A stretch of DNA of 28,387 bases from an uncultured Oscillospiraceae bacterium (GCA_910578255.1 CAJTQM010000027.1:1-28387), one strand, 5' to 3'. Positions 13,897-22,311 are shown, numbered from the stretch's first letter. Program-made: numbers and translations. The notes: generated by a model not told the origin, from the letters alone.

Positions 13897-15657
13897 TTAT
13901 CCTTTTACCAAAAGCGCCGCGACTCGCTCTTTGTCCGGCGTGACGATCGCCGTTTCAAACTTATCATAAATGACCTTTCCCGGTTTTGCGCCGGAGGGCT
14001 TTTTGACGTTTTTGACGATGGTATAGTCCACCGGCACCAGCGCCGAATCCCGCGCGCGGCTGTGGTAGGCGGCGATCACCGCCGCCTCTTCCAGCGTTCG
14101 GTTGGGGATCTGTTTTCCCTGTGCCGCAATGACAGTATGGGAGCCGGGAATCTTTTGGGTGTGAAACCACATATCGTAATGATGCGCGTCCTTTAAAGTC
14201 AGCCGGTCGTTCTGCACATTGTTCCGCCCCACCAAAATGGTAAATCCGTCGGAGGAGCGGTACTCGATCGGCAAAAGCTTTTCCGGTTTTTTGTTTTTTT
14301 CCTTATACCTTTTGATGTACCCGGTCTGGCTCAATTCCTCCCGGATGGCGGCAAGTTCCGACTCCTTTGCCGCCCGGGCAAGCGAATCGAACACCGAGTC
14401 CAGATACTGCAATTCCTCCTGGCTTTGGGCGATCAATTCCTGGAGTTTTTTCTCTGCCGTATCCTGCTTTCGATATTCGCTGTAGTATTTTTGGGCGTTT
14501 TGCACCGGGGTCAGGGCCGGGTCCAGGGGGATATCCACCATTGGCAGCGCCTCGTCGTAAAAATTCTGGGTGCGCAGCGCCGTATCCCCTTTCTTGATCT
14601 GGTACAGGTTGGCGCTGATTAAATCGCCGTTCATTTTCAGCTGTCCCCGGTTGGCGCATTCCCTTAGCTCCTCCTGCTGTGCGGCGATCTTGCGGGCAAT
14701 CCGGTCGCTGGTATTGGCCAGCAGCCGCAGAAGATCGTGGGAACGCTGCTTCATCCGGTCCATCAAATCTCTTTCCGCATAAAAACTGTCTAAAAGCGCC
14801 GAAAAACTTTCCTCTTCCCGGCTGACCAATGCCCCGCGAAACTGATGGACCGGCAAAAAGGAAAAGTCCCGCGGCTTTTTGGAGGGCTCTAACAGGATGG
14901 TCGGAACGCCGCTAAATTCCCGCAGGCGAAGCTTTAGCATAGAAAGCCACTCCTCCAACCGATTTTTCTGCTGCTCGTTCATCTCCCCCGCCAGCACATT
15001 TTCTGCGCGGACAGCATAATTCTCCGCCTCCCGGCAGGTCAGCGGGGACATGCCCTGCACCGCCGACAAAAGCGCTTTGGAAATCTCCCTGCCGCCTGCC
15101 GCCACCCGTTCCACAACCTGGGAAACGCTGCCTGACAGCAAATCCAGCTTATCCGGCTGAGGTGGCGGCATCTGGTAGGTCATGCCCGGCAAAACCTGCC
15201 GGACGCTGGACATTTCCGCGTCGATCCGTTTGATCGCGTCGATAATTTTCCCATTTTGATCCACCAATATAATGTTGGAATGCCGCCCCATGATTTCCAG
15301 CACAAGGGTCAACTCCACCAGATCTCCCAATTCGTTGACCGACTCGAACACCAGCCGCAAAATCCGGTCCATCCCCGCCTGCTCCAGCCGAATCAGCCGA
15401 GCCGACCCCAGATGCTTTCGCAAAAGCATACAGAACATCGGCGGCTGCTTGGGATTTTCCGGCGCCGCCTGGGTAAAATGGATGCGGGCTCCCCCTGCGT
15501 TGGCCGAAAGCAGCAGCTTTCCGGCGCCGCCCTTCCAGCGAAGGGCGATGATGATTTCGTCCCGGGCCGGCTGGTGAATCCGGTCCACTCGGGCGCCAAC
15601 GGCCTTTTCCTCCAGTTCATGGCGCAAAAAATATAAAAACATCCCGTCTAAAGCCAT
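13897..15657 (-). CDS. rqcH: Rqc2/NEMF-family ribosome quality control protein
   Basis: Binds the stalled 50S subunit with peptidyl-tRNA and recruits tRNA-Ala to add C-terminal alanine tails that mark the nascent chain for degradation; older annotations call it fibronectin-binding protein FbpA. The 586-residue protein has an N-terminal NFACT-N domain, a helix-hairpin-helix region, a long coiled coil (about 260-430) and a C-terminal NFACT-R domain (GFTILVGRNNVQNDRLT and the following HHYDMWFHTQKIPGSH). The Asp-Arg pair required for tail synthesis in Bacillus is present at D97-R98, so it should be active. It starts 3 bp after trmK and is co-transcribed with it. Confidence 0.95.
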   Translation of the reverse strand: MALDGMFLYFLRHELEEKAVGARVDRIHQPARDEIIIALRWKGGAGKLLLSANAGGARIHFTQAAPENPKQPPMFCMLLRKHLGSARLIRLEQAGMDRILRLVFESVNELGDLVELTLVLEIMGRHSNIILVDQNGKIIDAIKRIDAEMSSVRQVLPGMTYQMPPPQPDKLDLLSGSVSQVVERVAAGGREISKALLSAVQGMSPLTCREAENYAVRAENVLAGEMNEQQKNRLEEWLSMLKLRLREFSGVPTILLEPSKKPRDFSFLPVHQFRGALVSREEESFSALLDSFYAERDLMDRMKQRSHDLLRLLANTSDRIARKIAAQQEELRECANRGQLKMNGDLISANLYQIKKGDTALRTQNFYDEALPMVDIPLDPALTPVQNAQKYYSEYRKQDTAEKKLQELIAQSQEELQYLDSVFDSLARAAKESELAAIREELSQTGYIKRYKEKNKKPEKLLPIEYRSSDGFTILVGRNNVQNDRLTLKDAHHYDMWFHTQKIPGSHTVIAAQGKQIPNRTLEEAAVIAAYHSRARDSALVPVDYTIVKNVKKPSGAKPGKVIYDKFETAIVTPDKERVAALLVKG

Positions 15658-15660
15658 TTT

Positions 15661-16359
15661 TTATCCCTTCTCTCTTTTCCATTGCTCTAAAATCTCCCGG
15701 ATTTTTCGGGTCATTTCGTAATATTCTAACTCATAATTACCGTTTGTATTGGATTGTGCCAAGCCCTTTGCCGCATTCTCCAGCGACTGGGCCTGCTTTT
15801 CCAAGTAGATTTGCGCCGCCGCCGACCAGGACTGAGGAAGCAGCCCCGTCCGCGCAAAAAAGCTGTCCACCGTCCGGATCCGACCGCACCAGCGGGCCCC
15901 AAGCACCGTATAGGCAAATCCCTTCACGATTACGGCCTTCTCCTGTAAAATTTCATAGCCGCGCCGATACAGGCCCGCGCGCAGAAGATGGTGCTTGCTC
16001 ATGGGCTGAAGCAGAAATCTCTGGCCGGAGTCCTGCCAGCCGGCTTCGTCCAAAATGTGCAGGATGGTTTCGGCCCCCATGCCGGCGATGACGATATCGT
16101 CTATCTGTTCCGGCAAAAGGCCGGACAGTCCGTCCCCCAAAAGGCATCGGGATAGGCTCTCCAGCCCGCAGCTTTTCAAAGTTTCCCGCGCTTTGTCCAA
16201 CGGCTTTTGGTGGATATCGCAGGCGTAGCCAAACACCGCTTTTTTTTCCAGCAGCAGCCGGGCGATCAGATATCCGTGGTCGGTACCGACATCGGCCACC
16301 CGGCTGCCCGGCCGGACAAGTGACGCCACTGCTGCGAGCCTTTCGTCCAAAGAAATCAT
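15661..16359 (-). CDS. trmK: tRNA (adenine22-N1)-methyltransferase
   Basis: SAM-dependent enzyme that makes m1A22 in bacterial tRNAs. The 232-residue protein has the TrmK opening LDERLAAVASLV, the SAM motif ADVGTDHGYL at about 23-32, the DDIVIAGMGAETI block near residue 90, and the C-terminal helical region. GGGAGGGAGG lies before the ATG at 16359. It is followed within 3 bp by rqcH. The family is largely confined to Firmicutes and close relatives, and often neighbours sigA and a Nif3-like gene; here neither is present. Confidence 0.94.
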   Translation of the reverse strand: MISLDERLAAVASLVRPGSRVADVGTDHGYLIARLLLEKKAVFGYACDIHQKPLDKARETLKSCGLESLSRCLLGDGLSGLLPEQIDDIVIAGMGAETILHILDEAGWQDSGQRFLLQPMSKHHLLRAGLYRRGYEILQEKAVIVKGFAYTVLGARWCGRIRTVDSFFARTGLLPQSWSAAAQIYLEKQAQSLENAAKGLAQSNTNGNYELEYYEMTRKIREILEQWKREKG

Positions 16360-16434
16360 TCAGCCGCCTCCCTCCCTTTCAAGAAATAGGACCGTTGAAG
16401 GCCCCGGTCAGCCGCAAGGCGAAGAAATGCTTAA

Positions 16435-17721
16435 TCAGCGCTCTGCCGCCGCGACGACGGGGTGGACGTAGGTTTGCAGGCGTTTTGCCGCAAGGGCGCT
16501 GACAAAAATTGCGGCGTACTGCAAAACAGTCAAAAGAAGGATCCCCCAAACGCTTCCATAGGTGGTTTTGGGCATCAGCATCACCAGCAGCACCCCGAAA
16601 ACCCGTCCGTAATCCAGGAAAAAGCTTTTCACGGTGGCGAATTCCGCCGATTCGGTATTGGTCGGACAGGTTTTTTGCAGCACGCTGTAATAGATCCCGT
16701 TGCCGGGGGAAAGGAGGAAGTTGTTAAAAAACGCGTTGATGACGCTGAACAGCAAAATGGTCGCCACATCCGTCCGAACAAACAGAATCAGCGTGCAGAC
16801 CAGCATGGTGGTAACGCCGCCGGTCATGTACCGAATCCGATTGGAGGGCTTCAGCCTTTTGCCCAGCACCCAGTAGGCAAAAATGGAAAACAGCCCTGTC
16901 AGCAGGGTATTGGCGCCGATGAGCGCCTCGCTTTGAATCAACTCGAACAGCAGGATATTCAGGTAAAAAGCCAGCGTTCCTTCCCGAATTCCCTTGAGAA
17001 ATTCGGCGCAGACCGTCTCCAGCATCAGCGGATTTCGAAAGGTCTTTCCAAAGCCCCGCTTCAGGCTGACGCGGGCGGTGACAATCTGGTCCGCCGGCAG
17101 CTTTTTCAGATAAAACACCGTGATCAACGCCACCCCGATGGATAAGGCGAACATAATGTAGTATCCCAGCAGGCCGCCTTTTATCACCTTTTCACAGGCG
17201 GAGATAATCCCACCGGTGATGGTGGGCATAATCAGGTTGACAATGCCGGTGCCCATGCCGATTACCGACAAAGAGACGTCCCGGTTTTCGTCTGTCGTAT
17301 ACAAGGGGACCTTCATGCTGTACCCCATCCAGTAATACCCGCCAGCCCAGGACACCAAAAACGCGATTATCGGCATAAACCACACCGCCGCGTCCATAAC
17401 GCAGAGGAAAAAGGCATACAGAAAGATAAAGGTAAAAAAGCCCAGCCGCATGGCCTTAGTGGACCCTTTTTTGCTGGCGTAGTACATGGCCAGCGTAGTC
17501 CCGATGGGATTGAAGACATAGGTGATCAAATTATACTGCAAGGTGGCGTCCGCCCCGCCGGTAAGGCGAAAAAACAGGGTATTGATAAATACCGTTTGCA
17601 GGTTGTTAAAGATTAAAAATCCAAAATGCAAAAGTGCGAAGGTACGAAAGGTCCCGGTCAGCCGGTCTAACCCAAGCAAGCCCTCGGCCCTGGCAAAAAA
17701 GCGGTTTCTTGTCTTTTTCAT
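16435..17721 (-). CDS. MFS transporter, substrate unknown
   Basis: A 428-residue integral membrane protein with about 11-12 hydrophobic segments from residue 25 to near the C terminus. A large basic cytoplasmic loop (about 190-230, KLPADQIVTARVSLKRGFGK) separates two halves, as in the major facilitator superfamily. No diagnostic sugar-porter or drug motif is clear. The ATG at 17721 (MKKTRNRFF) follows AGGAA at a good distance; the longer frame up to 17871 reads through the promoter and is rejected. A well-formed promoter lies at 17776-17804. It is a single gene between trmK and the zinc-ribbon gene, with only a weak hairpin near 16390-16410 behind it. The 1.3-kb frame has sound coding character; the substrate cannot be inferred. 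Confidence 0.85.
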   Translation of the reverse strand: MKKTRNRFFARAEGLLGLDRLTGTFRTFALLHFGFLIFNNLQTVFINTLFFRLTGGADATLQYNLITYVFNPIGTTLAMYYASKKGSTKAMRLGFFTFIFLYAFFLCVMDAAVWFMPIIAFLVSWAGGYYWMGYSMKVPLYTTDENRDVSLSVIGMGTGIVNLIMPTITGGIISACEKVIKGGLLGYYIMFALSIGVALITVFYLKKLPADQIVTARVSLKRGFGKTFRNPLMLETVCAEFLKGIREGTLAFYLNILLFELIQSEALIGANTLLTGLFSIFAYWVLGKRLKPSNRIRYMTGGVTTMLVCTLILFVRTDVATILLFSVINAFFNNFLLSPGNGIYYSVLQKTCPTNTESAEFATVKSFFLDYGRVFGVLLVMLMPKTTYGSVWGILLLTVLQYAAIFVSALAAKRLQTYVHPVVAAAER

Positions 17722-17775
17722 CGGATGTTCCTGCCTTCCTGTTTTTATCCTCTGGACTTTCGTTTGTCCCGTGCC

Positions 17776-17804
17776 ATTATAATATGAACGCCGCTGCTTT
17801 GCAA
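17776..17804 (-). promoter_or_regulatory. Promoter of the MFS gene
   Basis: Minus-strand -35 TTGCAA (17799-17804), 17-bp spacer, -10 TATAAT (17776-17781). Confidence 0.75.
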
Positions 17805-17894
17805 CCGAAAACTTCTTTCGGTTCATAGCGGCATTGCCTGCCAGACAGACTTCTTTCCTTGCGACTTTCACAAAAAAGGTTTTTGTCAGCAGAA

Positions 17895-17927
17895 GAAAAA
17901 ACCGCCGGTTGAACCGACGGTTTTTGT
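17895..17927 (-). terminator. Terminator of the zinc-ribbon gene
   Basis: Stem AACCG-x-CGGT with ACCG-x-CGGTT (17900-17922), one mismatch and a 3-base loop, followed on the minus strand by TTTTTTC. A-rich flanks on the other side make it roughly symmetrical. Confidence 0.85.
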
Positions 17928-17950
17928 TACAAAATGGGACGAAGGTACGA

Positions 17951-18229
17951 TTAGCCTTCCTCTTTCATTTTGGCAAAGCACTCGCTGCAATATACAGGTC
18001 TGTCCTCTCTGGGCTTAAAGGGAACTCTCGCCTCTTTGCCGCATCCGGCACAAACAGCGGTGAACATTTCTCTTTCAGGTCTGGCATTGTTTTTGCGTGC
18101 GTCACGGCATGCTTTGCATCTCTGGGGCTCGTTCACAAAGCCTTTTTCCGCGTAGAATTCCTGCTCGCCGGCAGTAAAAACAAATTCCGCGCCGCATTCT
18201 TTGCAAATTAGGGTTTTGTCCTGGTACAT
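17951..18229 (-). CDS. Double zinc-ribbon protein (zf-trcl type)
   Basis: A 92-residue cytoplasmic protein with two four-cysteine zinc ribbons: C9, C12, C38 and C41, then C60, C63, C81 and C84. The first has the pattern ICKECGAEFVFTAGEQEFY...RCKAC of the probable zinc-ribbon family common in Clostridia; the second is a CxxC...CxxC rubredoxin-like knuckle. The ATG at 18229 has GAGGTAAG upstream; the longer frame to 18328 lacks a site. Role unknown; such proteins may be RNA- or protein-binding adaptors. It lies between a sigma factor gene and an MFS gene, all minus strand but with separate promoters. Confidence 0.88.
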   Translation of the reverse strand: MYQDKTLICKECGAEFVFTAGEQEFYAEKGFVNEPQRCKACRDARKNNARPEREMFTAVCAGCGKEARVPFKPREDRPVYCSECFAKMKEEG

Positions 18230-18267
18230 TTTTCTTACCTCGCTTAATGAATTAGAATTTGCCCATC

Positions 18268-18295
18268 GATATACCGCATCGACATTGATAAACAA
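18268..18295 (-). promoter_or_regulatory. Candidate promoter of the zinc-ribbon gene
   Basis: Minus-strand -35 TTGTTT (18290-18295), 16-bp spacer, -10 TATATC (18268-18273). A moderate match only. Confidence 0.45.
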
Positions 18296-18352
18296 CGCTT
18301 CACCTGATATTCCAAGGCATTTATCCACCAGCCTCCTTAAAAGGCTAACGGT

Positions 18353-18961
18353 TTACGAATTGCCGCGGCTTTTCGCCTGCCGCAGCTTCCGGCGGACCCT
18401 CTGCATGGCGTTGTCCACCGATTTTTCAGGACATTGCAGCTTTTTTGCCATTTCCTCGTAGCGAAACCCTTTCAGGTAAAGCCTGAGTGTCTCTTTCTCC
18501 AAGGGGGACAAAAGCGCAACGACCCGCTCTTTTCTCCAACGGGACTCTTCTGCCAAAATGACCGCCGCCTCCGGCCCGGACTGCTGCCAGTCGGACGGCA
18601 CCCCTGCAAAATCCGTTTCCTCCAGCGGGACCGAATCCATAAACAGACGGTTTTTTCCCGTGTTTTGGCGGCGAACCACTGAAATCAGCTGCCGCCTCAT
18701 GCAGACGCCGGCAAACGCGGAAAAAGGAACGCCCTTTTCCGGCCGAAAGGAACGAATCGCCTTTAATAGACCCAAATACGCCTCCTGCAAAAGATCGTCC
18801 TGCTCCAAGCCGACCGCGCGGTATCCAGCGCACAAGCTTTCCGCCAAGCCAGCATAGCGGTCGATCAAGCGTCTGAGCGCCTGATCGTCCCCCTTTTGCG
18901 AAGCCTGCCAAAGCTGTTCGTCCGTTTTCGTCTTTTGGACCCGCTCGTTTGTTCTTTTCAT
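18353..18961 (-). CDS. Sigma-70 family RNA polymerase sigma factor, SigH-like
   Basis: A 202-residue sigma factor. Region 2 is clear (about residues 25-95: TDEQLWQASQKGDDQAL, then DDLLQEAYLGLLKAIRSF and the -10-recognition helix FSAFAGVCMRRQLISVVRR). Region 4 spans about 145-195 (LSPLEKETLRLYLKGFRYEEMAKKL and SVDNAMQRVRRKL). The KSIDNALQRVKRKL-like ending is typical of SigH, the stationary-phase and sporulation sigma factor, to which it is closest in layout; a specific orthology is not proven. ATGs at 18961 and 18967 both lie near GGGAAAG; the shorter is used. No anti-sigma gene is adjacent. Confidence 0.88.
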   Translation of the reverse strand: MKRTNERVQKTKTDEQLWQASQKGDDQALRRLIDRYAGLAESLCAGYRAVGLEQDDLLQEAYLGLLKAIRSFRPEKGVPFSAFAGVCMRRQLISVVRRQNTGKNRLFMDSVPLEETDFAGVPSDWQQSGPEAAVILAEESRWRKERVVALLSPLEKETLRLYLKGFRYEEMAKKLQCPEKSVDNAMQRVRRKLRQAKSRGNS

Positions 18962-19001
18962 AGGCATACTTTCCCACTGACAATTGAATTCAGTTTCTTT
19001 C

Positions 19002-19030
19002 AGTGTATACCGTACGCTAACAAAAGTCAA
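19002..19030 (-). promoter_or_regulatory. Promoter of the sigma factor gene
   Basis: Minus-strand -35 TTGACT (19025-19030), 17-bp spacer, -10 TACACT (19002-19007): a vegetative-type promoter. Confidence 0.7.
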
Positions 19031-19085
19031 GAGCAATCACGCGGTAAAAAGAGGGAAACTTTTTTCTTTTTGGTCCAAGAGGATT

Positions 19086-20486
19086 TTATTCCCCTTCCGC
19101 TGTAAGCAGGTCCGAGGGATCCTTCTTCTTTTCCCTGGTCACATCCGTGACCCAGCGGGTGCCACACAGCCGTATCAGACCGGCGATGCAGGTGAAAATT
19201 TCCGACGAACGCAGGCACAGATACACAAGCCAGATGGGCCAATGGAAAACCAGCCCGGACAAAAAGCCCAGCGGCACCGACAGACCCCACATGGCCCCCA
19301 CGTCGCAGATGAGAACAAACCGGCTGTCTCCGCCGCCGCGCAGCGTACCGAACATGTTGATATTGCCCATAGCCTGGAAAATGCAGACAAAGCACATCAA
19401 ATTCATGATGGAGTAAGCGATTTCTTTGGTGGAATCCGCCACATTGTAAAAATCAATCATAAAGCCGCGCAGGCCCAAAATCATCAAAGAAGCGATGATC
19501 CCCAGCCCCAGGCTGATGACAATAAACGTTTTGGACTGCTCTCTGGCCTTTTCCTTTTCCCCGGCGCCGATGGTGTTGCCGGTCATGACCGAGGCGGCGT
19601 TGGCCGCGCCCCAGATAAAGAACGAGGTCATCTGGAACACAATATCGCAGATGCTGTTGGCGGCCACCGCTTCGGCGCCCAAACGGCCCAAGATCACCGC
19701 CGCCATGGAGTTGCCCAGCGACCAGAACAACTCGTTGCATAACACCGGTGCGCCGTATTTCATAAACAGCTTTAAGGTGCCCATATCAATTTTCCGCCAG
19801 AAATCCTTGATCCGAAACCCGATCTTTTCGTCAAATCGGAATAAAAATGCAGTTATGATGGCAAGTTCCACCAGTCTGGCGATCATGGTCGCCAGCGCCG
19901 CGCCGGCAACCCCCATCCGCGGCAGGCCGAATTTGCCGAAGATCAATGCGTAGTTAAAGATTACGTTCACAACCAAAGACGCGATGGTACTGTAAAGGGC
20001 GATTTTCACCGTTCCCACCGTACGCAGAATGCTGGTGGTGGTAATGGCAAAGGCGTTTGCCAGATAGATCACACCGCAGTAGCGCAGATAACGGATGCCC
20101 TCGTAGATAATCTCTTCATCGTTGGTAAAGATCCGCATCAGCATCTCCGGGAAAAAGGTCGCGCCCACGGCAAAAATCAGCGCGATTCCAATGGAAATGC
20201 GGTAGGTTAAACTCATCACCTTGCGGATGGAATCGGCGTCCTGCCTGCCCCAATACTGGCTGGTTAAAACACCCGCTCCGCCGGTCAGGCCAAAGTTGAT
20301 CATCATAAAAATAAAGCCCACCTGGTTTGCCAGGGATGAGGCGCTCATGGCCACCTCGCCCAGCTGGCCCAGCATGATGGTGTCCAGCATCCCCACTGCG
20401 GACGTTATCATGTTTTGCAGCGCGATGGGCACCGCAATGGCCAAAACCGTTTTGTAGAAATTTTTGTCTTTTACTATGAGACTCAT
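19086..20486 (-). CDS. MATE-family efflux transporter (first copy)
   Basis: A 466-residue cation-coupled multidrug exporter with twelve predicted transmembrane segments in two MatE halves. Characteristic stretches include AIPIALQN-like VPIALQNMITSAVGML, MLGQLGEVAMSA and LTGGAGVLTSQYWGRQD, and in the second half the matching CNELFWSLGNSMAAVILGRLG. The C terminus (IFTCIAGLIRLCGTRWVTDVTR) is intact, unlike the neighbouring paralogue. The ATG at 20486 has AAGGAGG only 4 bases upstream, a tight spacing. The gene has a structured leader with a terminator-like hairpin, pointing to conditional expression. Substrate unknown; drug, dye or metabolite export is possible. Confidence 0.94.
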   Translation of the reverse strand: MSLIVKDKNFYKTVLAIAVPIALQNMITSAVGMLDTIMLGQLGEVAMSASSLANQVGFIFMMINFGLTGGAGVLTSQYWGRQDADSIRKVMSLTYRISIGIALIFAVGATFFPEMLMRIFTNDEEIIYEGIRYLRYCGVIYLANAFAITTTSILRTVGTVKIALYSTIASLVVNVIFNYALIFGKFGLPRMGVAGAALATMIARLVELAIITAFLFRFDEKIGFRIKDFWRKIDMGTLKLFMKYGAPVLCNELFWSLGNSMAAVILGRLGAEAVAANSICDIVFQMTSFFIWGAANAASVMTGNTIGAGEKEKAREQSKTFIVISLGLGIIASLMILGLRGFMIDFYNVADSTKEIAYSIMNLMCFVCIFQAMGNINMFGTLRGGGDSRFVLICDVGAMWGLSVPLGFLSGLVFHWPIWLVYLCLRSSEIFTCIAGLIRLCGTRWVTDVTREKKKDPSDLLTAEGE

Positions 20487-20522
20487 ACATCCTCCTTGTG
20501 CGAATAAAGCCTGCCTCACTCC

Positions 20523-20612
20523 AAAAAGAACAGGACTCCCGCCGAAGCCGAAGTCCTGTCTGTGCCGCTCTTTTGCGGCAAAACAGGCTGATTTTCCCTT
20601 TTTCTACGGGAA
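20523..20612 (-). promoter_or_regulatory. Attenuator-like leader of the first MATE gene
   Basis: Three hairpins on the minus strand: H1 TTCCC/GGGAA (20594-20612), H2 GCCGC/GCGGC (20564-20579), H3 ACAGGACT/AGTCCTGT (20530-20559) followed by TTCTTTTT (20523-20530). H3 is an intrinsic terminator upstream of the coding region. AGCCTGT (20583-20589), 5' of H2, can pair with the 5' arm of H3 with one bulged A, giving an antiterminator. AGCCTG can also close with CAGGCT at 20508-20513 after the terminator. Mutually exclusive folding is seen; the trigger is unknown. Confidence 0.6.
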
Positions 20613-20620
20613 CATAAGTA

Positions 20621-20651
20621 ATTATAAACCTTGAATTTACTCTAATGTCAA
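20621..20651 (-). promoter_or_regulatory. Promoter of the first MATE gene
   Basis: Minus-strand -35 TTGACA (20646-20651), -10 TATAAT (20621-20626) with a 19-bp spacer, longer than the 17 bp usual elsewhere in this window. Confidence 0.6.
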
Positions 20652-20727
20652 TAGGGTGCAAAACCTCTTTTTCCCCTTTGTGTTAAGAAACGCCCATGAA
20701 TTTTTCCTTTCGCCAAAATGACAGAAT

Positions 20728-20756
20728 GGGCAGTGAGCCCCAAAAACTCACTGCCC
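20728..20756 (-). terminator. Hairpin downstream of the GNAT gene
   Basis: 10-bp stem GGGCAGTGAG/CTCACTGCCC with a 9-base loop. The following minus-strand sequence is only moderately T-rich, so termination may be partial. Confidence 0.6.
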
Positions 20757-20769
20757 GATAAACCGAAAG

Positions 20770-21333
20770 CTATATATCCCCTTCAATGAAATGCTCATCA
20801 TATAGGTTCCAGTATTTTTGATAGACTCTATTTTTTTGTCCGTCAAGGTTTAATTGATACATACGAAATACCACCAAAAAATTTTTAGGCTGCCACTGTT
20901 CTTTATAGGAATAACAATATTTCATGCCGATTCGCCGCATAACGGCTCCGCTTCTGGGATTGTTTTTATCATGCGTCGCTGTAATGTAGGGGATCCCTTC
21001 TTCTTTTAAAAATTCGATAACTGCATTACTTGCCTCACTGACAATTCCTTGATGCCAGTATTCTTTGCGAAGCGCATACCCGAAGTCATGGCTGTCATCC
21101 TCTTCTGCATGTACATAGCCGATAGGGCAATCGTCGTCTTTCAAGCAGATTGCAAAACAATACTTCTTATCTTTTAACCGCTTTTCAAAAAAATTCTTCG
21201 CTTCAATTCTATCTTTTACGGGATACCACGGCAAAAAAGTGTTGACCTCTTTGTCACTAAAAAGCAAATATATCGCCTGCATATCACCTTCTTCAAATTT
21301 TCTTAATATAAGTCTATCTGTTTTAATTCTCAT
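20770..21333 (-). CDS. GNAT-family N-acetyltransferase (RimJ/RimL type)
   Basis: A 187-residue acetyl-CoA-dependent acetyltransferase. The N-terminal TDRLILRKFEEGDMQ opening is typical of the RimJ/RimL branch. The acetyl-CoA motif region reads GYALRKEYWHQGIVSEASNAVIEF (about residues 90-113), with the classical RxxxxG replaced by RKEYWHQG. NPRSGAVMRRIGMKY near 135 is the conserved C-terminal element. The ATG at 21333 follows AAAGGAT; the longer frame up to 21552 reads through the promoter. The gene is visibly more AT-rich than its neighbours, suggesting recent acquisition. Substrate unknown: a ribosomal protein N terminus, a drug or a small metabolite are all possible. Confidence 0.88.
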   Translation of the reverse strand: MRIKTDRLILRKFEEGDMQAIYLLFSDKEVNTFLPWYPVKDRIEAKNFFEKRLKDKKYCFAICLKDDDCPIGYVHAEEDDSHDFGYALRKEYWHQGIVSEASNAVIEFLKEEGIPYITATHDKNNPRSGAVMRRIGMKYCYSYKEQWQPKNFLVVFRMYQLNLDGQKNRVYQKYWNLYDEHFIEGDI

Positions 21334-21376
21334 GTTATCCTTTCGTATCTCCTTAAAATCCTTATTTGCTGAACCA

Positions 21377-21405
21377 ATCATACCATGGCCCATGTTCCGT
21401 CTCAA
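21377..21405 (-). promoter_or_regulatory. Promoter of the GNAT gene
   Basis: Minus-strand -35 TTGAGA (21400-21405), 17-bp spacer, -10 TATGAT (21377-21382). It supports the short start of the GNAT gene. An inverted repeat AATCCCGGC/GCCGGGATT lies farther upstream at 21476-21508. Confidence 0.65.
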
Positions 21406-21548
21406 GAAGCTATTGATGAGACTGCCGGCGGTCAGCACTGTCCACGCAGAAAAGGGAGGTAAAAAACGCTTTCTAAATCCCGGCGAACGCTTTCTTTTAG
21501 CCGGGATTACTCTTTGTCGGGAAAATCCCACAGGTTTTCCCATTTCGT

Positions 21549-22199
21549 TCATTTTAAAGCCCAGATCTGACCGTCCGGCATCGTCCGCAGGCTTCCGGAA
21601 AAGCGATTGAGGATCTCCCCGATTTTTAGATGACGCACGATCGTCTCCTCCCAGTAGTCCGGGTCCTCATGCCATAGGGAAAAATACAGCCGATCGCCGT
21701 TTCTAAAAAGAAAGGATTCGGAACTTTCGATAAAAAACGACGTCTTTTCCGGCCACAGAATTTGGAACTTATCGTCGCCGCCCTGCCTTGTCAGCATCAG
21801 CGGCGACGCCGAAAGCATAAGATTATAGCAGTCCTCCACCGTTGAAAGCGGCAGCCAAGCCGCCACGTCGGTCCGTTTTTTTGCGGCGTCTGCCTGTAGA
21901 ATCCAAATCTTTTCCCGCGAAAAATCGACCAGTAAAATCGCCAGCTTTCCCTCATAGAAAATCGGCCTGCCCAGATACTGCCCCTTTTGTGCGAAAACCG
22001 GCTGCAACACCTTTCCGTCCGGGTAATGGACAAACAACAGCTTATTTTGCACAACCAGATGCCCGTCCCGGAAAAGTTCCTCCGCCTCGTACAAATCACC
22101 GCTGGTATAGTCTGTTCCCCAATACCAATCCGGGCTGCCCTCCAGCGGGTCGATGGAAAGAATTCCCTGCATTTCGATTTCCTTTATAGGCTGGTTCAT
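21549..22199 (-). CDS. Conserved-looking hypothetical protein
   Basis: A 216-residue soluble protein with many aromatic and beta-strand-like stretches (KLLFVHYPDGKVLQPVF, KLAILLVDFSREKIWILQAD, FLFRNGDRLYFSLWHEDP), no signal peptide and no transmembrane segment. The repeated pattern of a hydrophobic strand followed by a turn suggests a beta-rich, possibly propeller-like, fold, but I do not recognise a named family. GAGGAATT precedes the ATG at 22199. It lies between the two MATE genes with no shared transcript clearly visible. Sound codon use and an intact frame support a real gene; function unknown. Confidence 0.72.
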   Translation of the reverse strand: MNQPIKEIEMQGILSIDPLEGSPDWYWGTDYTSGDLYEAEELFRDGHLVVQNKLLFVHYPDGKVLQPVFAQKGQYLGRPIFYEGKLAILLVDFSREKIWILQADAAKKRTDVAAWLPLSTVEDCYNLMLSASPLMLTRQGGDDKFQILWPEKTSFFIESSESFLFRNGDRLYFSLWHEDPDYWEETIVRHLKIGEILNRFSGSLRTMPDGQIWALK

Positions 22200-22282
22200 T
22201 TTAATTCCTCTTTTTTGTCATTTTCGTTTTGCCCAGCGCCGAAATACGCGTTTCCTTGCCGGCACACCGCCGCCGGTACCAA

Positions 22283-22311
22283 AAAAGCGCCCGGTTTTCC
22301 CGGGCGCTTTT
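22283..22311. terminator. Terminator downstream of the second MATE gene
   Basis: 12-bp stem AAAAGCGCCCGG/CCGGGCGCTTTT with loop TTTTC, G+C-rich core and T-run on the minus strand. It lies just beyond the ancestral stop codon (22318-22320) of the frameshifted MATE gene. Confidence 0.92.

Noticed and set aside
17722..17871. 50-residue N-terminal extension of the MFS protein
   Set aside because: It spans the promoter at 17776-17804 and a ribosome site precedes the shorter start.
20603..20614. Possible leader micropeptide Met-Phe-Pro-stop in the MATE leader
   Set aside because: The ATG would be at or next to the transcript start with no ribosome site; the match is too short to support.
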